From assembly GCA_034008185.1 (NCBI GenBank), contig CM067109.1:56282301-56346300 (forward strand): 64,000 bases of DNA, written 5' to 3'. Shown here piece after piece: positions 55,560-64,000 of this stretch. Position numbers and translations under genes: made by a program. Each line of letters starts with the position of its first letter. Position 1 is the stretch's first letter. The notes beneath the pieces are model-generated. The model did no database searches. It worked only from the letters and a program-made list of their open reading frames with translations, and was not told the DNA's origin. The DNA is from Gorsachius magnificus (lineage: Eukaryota; Chordata; Aves; Pelecaniformes; Ardeidae).

Positions 55560-58540
55560 AATGTTCAAAGGGATAGCTGTTACTAGAAAACAAGTAGCAG
55601 TAGTAGTAAGATCAAACAAGCACAATGTTTTGAGGAGGAAAAGGATCACACAGATTTGTTGCCTCTGTTTTTGTCTTACCCGGTATTGCAAAACCCATGA
55701 AGCATTACTTTGGGAGGGGAGAGATCAGTAGTGAAGAGATGGGGACACAGTCTGTTGAGAATGTTTTTCTACCTGTAAGGGTCCCCAAAAGGTAACCCAC
55801 TGGAAGGAATAAAGTCACATCCCTGCAATTCTTCTATAAAGTGATATCTTACTGTTGGCCATTCAGTCTTTTTGGTGCACTGCCATTTTCTGGGATAGCT
55901 GATGTTCATTCTTTGTCTTCCTTGAAGAAAACAGCAGAACAGAATAAGGGAGAAAACGCAAATTTTTTTTTATGTAACTGTTATCATAAAGGAAAATAAT
56001 TGAATACTTTTTTTTAAAATTTCATCCCAGCTGGCCTTGTTTCCAAAGGAAATAATAGCATAATAATCAAGGCAAAATTAGAATTTTCTGAAATTATTGT
56101 TTTACTTAAAAGGGGGATTAATGAGTAGTATAGTGTAATCACCTTTACCCTTCTGAAAGAGAAAGAATGAATAAATGAATAATTATATTTTTATGATAAT
56201 GCTAATAAATCTTCTGTTAACTGCTAAGTGATTCTTGTTAGAATTCCCTTCACATTACTTTATTTTACCTTCTCTGTGTGTTGTTTTTTGTATAAGTTAC
56301 TTTGCCTAATACTAGCGGACAGAAGTAAATAGAGTAGAATATCTTTCTGCTTTAAACTGAAATACAAAGACTAGCTTAAAGTAAGCTGCTCAGGATTCCA
56401 TAGCTCCCCCGTTATGCAGGAACACCATGTATGAAGTACTGGGCAGTGAGCTAATGCAAATGAACATGGGATCTTATACACTGCAGGTTTTAGTTTTGAA
56501 GTAGTGAGGAACTACAGCTTAAAACCAAAGCCTGACTCTTGGTTGAATTTCTCTCTGAGCAGCAGTGGCTGGGTGAACTAAGCAATAAATTGTTTTGTTT
56601 GCACAAAGCAAACCCAGTAGTGCATATGTTCATCTTACCTACTTCACTGTGATTCATATAGTCTTTGCTATGGCTTCAATACTAACCCTTTCTAAGTGAA
56701 TGACCTGTTTGACTGTTCAAATATATTAATAAATTGCCCTGTAATATCACAATTACATTTTGCCCATACAGCTTAACTAGATCTGGTAAAATGATGATCT
56801 ACTGTTTTTTAATTATCTGTGTAATATTCATAAATATATGGAGCTGCCTAGCTTCCCTTTTACCTCCAGCATGACTTAGTAGAAATGAAAGTATCCAAAG
56901 AAGGCAAGGACTGCTGTATGCTACTCCTCTACCTTCTTTTCCTGGTTTAAGGGTGGCTGTACTACATCTTTATCAATTCATATCTACTATTAAACACACT
57001 TTTTTTGTCAAAAAAATATTTAGCAAAGGCTGTCGTGTGTCATCAAGTCACTGGTTTTTCCCACTTCATAAACAGAAAACCTCTCCAAGTAATAGATGTT
57101 GATTTTATGTCTAGCAAGTGCTGATCCATGACAGATTAGTGCTTGGCTTCCACTTGAGCGTGAGAATCATATAAAGCCACTATTAATTTTGTTCATTTCT
57201 GCTTTGTAAGAGCAGATGCTCAATCTGAACAAACAAATGCTTCTGAAAGACTGCTCCTGTTGGAAAGAATAAAACATAAAAACTGAGATACTGTCCTGGG
57301 AAATAGTTTAGCTGTAGGTTACACAGTGAAATATTAAATACAAGCTTTACTTTTTACTTTCTCTAGATCAGTTCCAGGCCTAATGATTTCCTCCACTGAG
57401 AAAAGCTTGTTAGATAATTTGTTATGAGTCGCAGTATACAAACTGTTGCCTCAAGAACTGTTTGTTTATAATGTACCTTCAAAGACCTTGAGACTGATTT
57501 TGCCACTTCCTAATGTTGTAAATGTACTGTGTTTAATTTAATCTCTTTTTGGATAGTCATCTAAGCATGCAGCTTCATTCGCAAACATCAAAAAGGGATC
57601 AGAAATCATTTGGAATTTGTTTTCCAAAAGTTGTAGATATGGATTTCTTTGCATGCAGAATGCCTGTTGTATTATCCAGCTTGTTGTAAGTTTACCTTGA
57701 CTATGTTACTTTTCTCTGGCTTCAGTTTGTTTTAATGTATTCAAATATTGCTCTTTTTAAAAAAAAAAAAAATTATCTCCTTTGAACTTAATTTAAAAAC
57801 TGTTGCATGTAGCTGCCTTTGCAAAGTAAGCTTTTGGGTCAATATCACTGAAGGAGAAAATTCAGGAAAAATTTTTTAAACTGTTTTGGGTCAGGCACCA
57901 AATATTTCTAATTAGAGTACTTTACAAATGTATGTGAATATTTTCTACCTCAATGGTATTAAGAGATACTTTTAGGCTTGTTTTGGAGGGAGTGATCAAC
58001 TTGTTGATGTGTCCTGAAGACTCTTGTTAGCCCAATTGTTTATAAACCTGAACACTGAGAAAGGTTACTCAAAACATGCTTTTGCATTTCAGCTCAGAGG
58101 GGTTCGCTCATAGCTGACAGTATGTAATGTTGTACAGGTTGTCACTTTCAATATGCTAAAGACAAAGTTAAAATTTGATTCAGGTAAATAAAATCTCATT
58201 CTAAAATTAAAATCTAATTACAATAAAGTACATAGGAAATCTGAGGAAAGAAATTACTGGTAAATAACAGGTTACTACTAATCCATTTTACCTGAGTACT
58301 TTCCTATTTTCAGGGAGTAAATTGATCTAACCTGTGATTTAAAGGGCTTTGAAGATAGATTTTGATTTCTTTGCTTAGTGGATGACCCAAAAAAAAAAAA
58401 AAAGTGAAATATTAGGTCATATTGATAATCACTGAAATTTCCATTCTCTATCATATTTAATTGCTGAAACTTAGCACCTTTGTGCATGGTTACACTGGCT
58501 GTTCTTTATGATTATCTTGGTTATCTTATGGTTCAAGACG

Positions 58541-60030
58541 ATCTAAGGAACCTTAAGGTGCACAAGTCCATAGGACCTGATGGGATGCATTCACAGGTCC
58601 TGAGGGAACTGACGGATTAAGTTGCTAAGCCACTATCCATCTTATTTGAAAAGGCATGGCAGTCCACTGAAGTTCATGCTGACTGGAAAAGGGGAAACAT
58701 AACCCCCATTTTTAAAAAGAGGATAAAAGGAAGAACAAAAAAGGAAAACAAGTAAGACCAAGGGCCATAGGCCAGTCAGTCTCAGCTCTGTGCCCAGCGA
58801 GATTGTGGACCATATCCTTCTGGAAACTGTGATAAGGAACATGGAAAGTAAGGAGGTGATTGGTGACAGCCAACATGGATTCACTAAGGCCAAATAATGT
58901 CTGACAAATTTGGTGGCCTTCTACGACAGGGTTACAACGCTGGTAGACATCATCTACCTGGAATTGTGCAAAGCATTTGACACTGCCATGACATCCTTGT
59001 CTCTAAATTGGAGAGACATGGATTTGACAGGTGGGCCACTTGGTGGATAAGGCATTGGCTGGATCATAGAATCATAGAATCATAGAATCACCTGGTATTG
59101 GGACCAGCGCTGTTTAACATCTTTGTCAGCAGCATGGACAGTGGGATTGAGTGCATCCTCAGGAAGTTTGCCAATGACACCAAGATGTGTGTGGGATGCC
59201 ATCCAGAGGAACCTTGATAGGCTTGAGAGTTGGGCCCATGCGAACTTCATGAAGTTCAACAAGGTCCTGCACATGGGTTGGGGCAAACCCAAGCACAAAT
59301 ATAGACTGGGTGGAGAATGGATTGAGAGCAGCTCTGGGGAAAAGGACTTGGGGGTGTTGGTGGATGGGAATCTCAACATGAGCCAGCAATGTACCCTTGC
59401 AGCCCAGAAAGCCAACCATAGCCTTGGCTGCATCTAGAGAAGCGTGGCCAGCAGGTCGAGGGAGGTGACTCTGCCCATCTACTCTGCTCTGGTGAGACCC
59501 CACCTGGAGTACTGTGTCCAGCTCTGGGGCCCCCAACATAAGAAGGACATAGACCTATTTGAGCAGGCCCAGAGGAGGGCCATGAAGATGGTCAGGGGGA
59601 TGGAGCACCTCTCCTATGAGGAAAGGCTGAGGGAGGTGGGGTTGTTTAGCCTGGAGAAGAGAAGACTGTGGGGACACTTGCTGCAGCCTTTCAGTGTACA
59701 AAGGGGGCTTCTAAGAAAGATGGAGAGAGACTTTTTAGGAGGGCCTGTTGCGATAGGACAAGGGGTAATGGCTTTAAACTGAAAGAAGGTAGATCTAGGT
59801 TAGATAAAAGGAAGAAATCCTTCATGATGAGGGTGGTGAGGCACTGGAACAGATTGCCCAGAGAAGTTTTGGATGCCCCGTCCCTGGAAGTGTTCAAGGC
59901 CAGGCTTCATGGGTCTTAGAGCAACGTGGTCTCATGGAAGGTATCCGTGCCCATGGCAGAGGGGTTCGAACTAGGTGATCTTTAAGCTCTCTTCCAACGC
60001 AAACCATTCTATGATTTTGTGATTCTATGA
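58541..60030 (+). mobile_element. CR1 LINE, 1.5 kb, decayed
   Basis: It starts in the reverse transcriptase domain (CACAAGTCCATAGGACCTGA, matching HKSMGPDG of the intact copy) and ends with the standard tail TTCTATGATTTTGTGATTCT. Frames are interrupted by stops and indels. The catalytic FADD reads FAND (GTTTGCCAATGACACC near 59170), and the motif B region is replaced by a short foreign tail-like segment at 59063-59096. The C-terminal part keeps frames of about 104 and 112 codons. The 3' portion is closest to the copy at 39.4 kb. It is sense-oriented in GNA14 intron 1 and is not a gene. Confidence 0.93.
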
Positions 60031-60657
60031 GCTTCTCTAAGCATTATGGAATTTCAGTGTAATTATGTTAGGCAGTTGGACTTAGCTTAGAGAATTGTTT
60101 TTTGAAACAGTATTCCAACTTTCTAAGAGAAAATTGAGTGTGCTTGTAATGAATACTAAAATGAGTTAATAAAACTTCATTAAATTTCAGGAATATATTG
60201 AGATATTTCACCATTTAAGTTCTGTGGGGTTCCTCAGTGATAATGCTCCTCGGTACTGAAATAACCATTTCTGCTATGAAAGTATTAGTTTAATGATGAT
60301 ACTTTTTTCTCTCTCAAGATTGAGCTAGAGCTGAAATAGCTTATTGGAGATATCTTCATTTCCTATCTTTGAACTGAAGGTATTCCATGGAAGAAAAATA
60401 TATTGTAAAATAATTTTTAAATAAAAAGGAAGAATGGGTTTCTAGACATGTTACAAACTTGTAATGTTTTGTGGTTCTACTGCTAGTGCCAGGTCTCCTG
60501 TAGTTAATTTCTTTAAAATGTGATTACTTTTCCTAGGGCTTGTACTTGTGCCCATCTTTTCCTGAAAAAGCATTAGAATATTATGCAGAGCATCTTGGAA
60601 ATCTCTGTAGTTAGCCACTGGGTGGGAACTGTGTGGAACATTAACTGATAATAAGCA

Positions 60658-60678
60658 ATTTATTTATTTATTTATTTT
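60658..60678. repeat. (TTTA)n microsatellite
   Basis: About five TTTA units lie in GNA14 intron 1. It is likely length-polymorphic and otherwise unremarkable. Confidence 0.85.
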
Positions 60679-61700
60679 TAAAACTTACAATTAAATACTT
60701 TTTGGACCTAAATATTTCCAAGGTAATTGTGCCAAGCGCTTATCCATAATCACAATATATATTTTAAAAAGCAAGTAAGTTCCCAGCCTGATACATTTTC
60801 TTTGGTAGGAAAGGCCAAACAATTCATTTTAGCCCTTAGGACATATCCATTTCACAATTCCTAGCTTTGTGTTTGAAATTAAAATGTGTTTTGTATAAAA
60901 ACTTGGCATTCATTACCCAAGCAGGAAGCTTTTATGCTTAACTTTGTTTTATTGTTACTTCACAATCGGAACGCCACGTGTCAGCCTGTGTTTCTTCTGA
61001 GGTAGTGCCTTCTGTGACACTGTGCTAGGTAACCTCCAAGCAGGAGCTGGTACCCCTTACTTGACAGGCACATAAAGGTCCTAATTTCCAGCTGAAATTC
61101 TTAAATGCTGCCATAATGGATGTCAGGACAAGGAGTTTGCAGACCTATGTTTGGGAGGAGCTCCAGCCAATCCCACAGTGCAGAGCTGCCAGACCTCTAC
61201 TCTTGATGTATATTAGTGTACTGTAGGTTTCCTTTCTTTTTTTCCTTTTTCTCCCTTCCCCTCCCCCAGTCACAGTGCAGTGCGACAGCTGTGTAGAGGA
61301 AAGCAAAGTTTATTTCACTGAAAGCGTTCACTGGTTATTAAACTTTTTTTTTTTCCCCCCTTTGGTAACTTTTGCAGTGTCAAGCCTTTTAAATTCTTTC
61401 CCAGTGCTTCACCTGCGACTTCTTGCCATCTGCATGTGTACAGTCACCTCCCAGCACGGCAGTATCATCAGGTCGCTGTAAAATGACACGTGAAAAGTTC
61501 AGTTCTTATTGCCAAGAGAAAGAAGAAAGGGAGTGAACATGTTGCTTAAAATTACAAGCTGACCAGAGGACTGACAAGTCTGTTCCTGAGATAAAATCAG
61601 TCATAACATGCAAAACAATTGAGGCCCTATAAAATCTTGGGATGGCAGTTCATTTAGGGTAGAGCTGCCTACCATCCTGTTACCATGTGAGACAGAGATT

Positions 61701-62195
61701 TCACAGAATCACAGAATGGCAAGGGTTGGAAGGGACCTCAGGAGATCACCCAGTCCAACCCTCCCGCTAAAGCAGGTTCACCTAGAGCAGGTTGCACAGG
61801 ACATTGTCCAGGCAGGCTTTGAATATCTCCAGAGAAGGAGACTCCACAACCCACCTGGGCAGCCTGTTCCAGTGCTCTGGCACCCTCAAAGTAAAGAAGT
61901 TTTTTCCTCATACTCAAATGAAACCTCTTATGCTTCAGTTTGTACCCATTGCCCCTTGTCCTGTTGCTGGGCACCACTGAGAAGAGTCTGGCTTCGTCCT
62001 CGTGACATCCACCCTTGAGATATTTGTAGATGTTGATGAGGTCCCCTCTCAGTCTTTTCTTCAGGCTGAACAAGCCCAACTCTCTCAGCTTTTCCTCATA
62101 GGGGAGATGCTCTGAATCAACCTTGTTGCTCTCCTCTGAACTCTCTGTAGGAGTTCCTCATCTTTCTTGAACTGGGGAGCCCAGAACTGGACACA
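61701..62195 (-). mobile_element. CR1 LINE 3' fragment, minus strand
   Basis: On the minus strand it runs from the ORF2 C-terminal block (CCAGTTCTGGGCTCCCCAGT) through the [20 protein letters not shown] region and a broken frame. It reaches the 3' UTR GGAGGGTTGGACTGGGTGAT and the tail CATTCTGTGATTCTGTGA. The 3' UTR differs from that of the 15-kb copy and matches the short fragment at 14579, so at least two CR1 subfamilies are present in the window. Confidence 0.93.
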
Positions 62196-62954
62196 TTTCA
62201 AACCTCTGTTCTTGTTTTGAAATTGTTTACATGTTGAAACTCCAGATAGGTGAGTTAAAGCCAGTTCTAACATATTCATGAATATGTCTTCTGTATCATG
62301 CCAGTAGGCCCAGTGAAACTTAGGGGGATTTAGATATGATTCAGGTCACATGAGAGCTTTTTTAACTTCAGGGAGCATTTTTAAAAATAAAATGAATCAT
62401 TAAATGGGTATGTTTTTAAAGGGCAGCGGTTTCTTACAAAGTTGGTTTTCATGTTAACGTAGAATAGTCTGTTATTGTACTCAGTGCAGAGGATGCTATT
62501 TAGTACTTTGAAACTTAATGCAGCAGAAATGTCTTCTCATGAGATGTACTTATCTGTAAAAATAGAAAAAAAATAGTTGTAAATTTGAAGTTGTTTTATT
62601 TTGTACTATTGTGTCTTGGGTTTTATTCTTGTTTTTTAACAATGCAGTCTTCAACAACGTTTAATTTGTTAATCCTTCATGCTTTAAAACCTGTAGTTCT
62701 CATCAGATAGGTGTTTTTAATACCTACATGTTTGAAAATTGCAGTGTAAGTTCCGGGAATGATAAACAAGGGATCTTCTTGGGATTGCATGTTACTCGAG
62801 TTTTTTATTTGGCTAAGTGAAGAAACAGCTGGTGCTTTGTGAAATGCAGACTAAACAGAGGAACCTGCTTAGTACTTGCAGTCTTTTTATTGCAAATCAT
62901 GTATGTAAAATGTTTCACACTTTTGAGCTTGTATCTGAGGTAGAGGTACGCACG

Positions 62955-63020
62955 TTAAATACAAAGCAGTATTTCTGGTGTATATGCATATTAAATACAA
63001 AACAGTGTTTCTGGTGTATA
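62955..63020 (+). repeat. 36-bp tandem duplication
   Basis: TTAAATACAAAGCAGTATTT at 62955 is repeated as TTAAATACAAAACAGTGTTT at 62991. Both are followed by CTGGTGTATA, with two differences over about 30 aligned bases. It is a local duplication in GNA14 intron 1 with no recognised function. Confidence 0.85.
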
Positions 63021-64000
63021 GAGGGTTGATAGAAGTACGGTGAATAATGGCAAGAGAACAGTGGTACAGTGTTTCACTGGCATGTTTCAAACTTTAATTC
63101 AGATGTTTTTTAATTATGAGCTATGAAACCAGATGAGATAGGGAGATTGTGTATTGATACTATTAGCATCTAACATAAAGAACATGTATTAGTCTAATCA
63201 TAGAGGTCTAATATTTTGCTGCTTTGGAACAGTTTAGGACACTGTATTACCTTCTGGGGAAAATACTGTGTGTATGACCAAGTATACTGTTGTGTGAGTC
63301 TGGTTTCTAATATTTTCTAGAAGAGCTATTGGACATTTTGGAGCTCAGCACTTTTCTGCTAGTAACATTTGCTGTAATCAGGCTGTGGTTTTGATCATTT
63401 GACTGTTTTTGTTGGGGCCAGTCTCAAGGAAGTAAGTTTCATCCTAATTTTATCCTAACTGCATGCCTTCTGTAAGTGCGTATCTAGCAACTGTTAAAGC
63501 AGTTGAATGGCTTCCACTGTGCTGAGTATGCTTTGGACTTAGAGTGCTATCCCTAAATAGTATCTTTTTACCTAGTAATTTACCATTGCTAGGAGTAATT
63601 TTGTGGCTGTGTGCTGTAATAAAGTACATATTTTATCACTTCTTGCTTTGTAAAACTCATCTGTCTAAGAGTTATCAGTGTTCACATGTGCAGTTCAGGG
63701 AGATGTGTGGAGATGTTTTGTCATGCTCATGTATTAGAAATATTTAATTCAAGAATTGTTCTTAAGTGTCAAAAAGATCTTTGGTAAGTGTAGAAATATT
63801 CTCAGAAACTCCTATGAAGGCTGCTTTGATTGGGCAAAATAATTCTAACTCAGCTTATTTAGAAGACTTGGCCTTAGACTTTAGTATTGGTGTGATTTTT
63901 CTCTGAAAAATTTTGCTTGACTACCTCTTTGAACTGGCTGCTCCTTTATGACTGCTGTTTTTTGATGGGCCACCCATTAAGCCATTTCTACCTCCCTGGC

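Overview
The window is vertebrate genomic DNA, almost certainly from a bird and probably a neoavian. It is AT-rich and intron-dominated. It carries many CR1-type LINE fragments with the typical avian 3' tail (repeats of ATTCTATGA or its complement), and a solo LTR that I recognise from neoavian/passerine genomes. No prokaryotic, phage, CRISPR or plasmid features were seen.

The window spans two neighbouring heterotrimeric G-protein alpha-subunit genes of the Gq class, both on the + strand. Positions 1-24514 hold the end of GNAQ: the tail of intron 4, exon 5 (466-595), a 20.1-kb intron 5, exon 6 (20726-20879), a 3.4-kb intron 6 and the terminal coding exon 7 (24324-24514). A long AT-rich 3' UTR follows and probably runs to about 28.4 kb. 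After roughly 20.5 kb of intergenic DNA, a CpG island (about 48.9-50.2 kb) contains the first coding exon of GNA14 (49660-49780). The rest of the window, to 64000, is GNA14 intron 1. Head-to-tail GNAQ-GNA14 is the vertebrate arrangement I know from human 9q21, which corresponds to the chicken Z; placing this window on a Z chromosome is inference.

The two genes encode paralogous Gq-class alpha subunits that couple receptors to phospholipase C-beta. The GNAQ exons here carry the G3 (DVGGQ), G4 (NKKD) and G5 (TCAT) nucleotide-binding motifs and the receptor-contacting C terminus. The GNA14 exon carries the N-terminal palmitoylation cysteines and the alphaN helix, ending just before the P-loop.

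Mobile DNA sits in introns and intergenic sequence. There is one young CR1 with an uninterrupted 832-codon endonuclease/reverse-transcriptase frame (15.0-17.6 kb, minus strand) and at least seven shorter or older CR1 pieces. One solo LTR is flanked by a perfect 5-bp target duplication. Other structure includes a 63-bp tandem duplication 0.3 kb upstream of GNAQ exon 6, a strong G-quadruplex motif downstream of GNAQ, a 270-bp pyrimidine-rich repeat in GNA14 intron 1, and a 22-A run in the GNAQ 3' UTR. I found no convincing undescribed system. The most useful leads are the open read-through frame after GNAQ exon 5, the cysteine count at the GNA14 N terminus, the intact CR1 frame, the CR1 tail embedded inside another CR1, and the structured non-B-DNA sequences.
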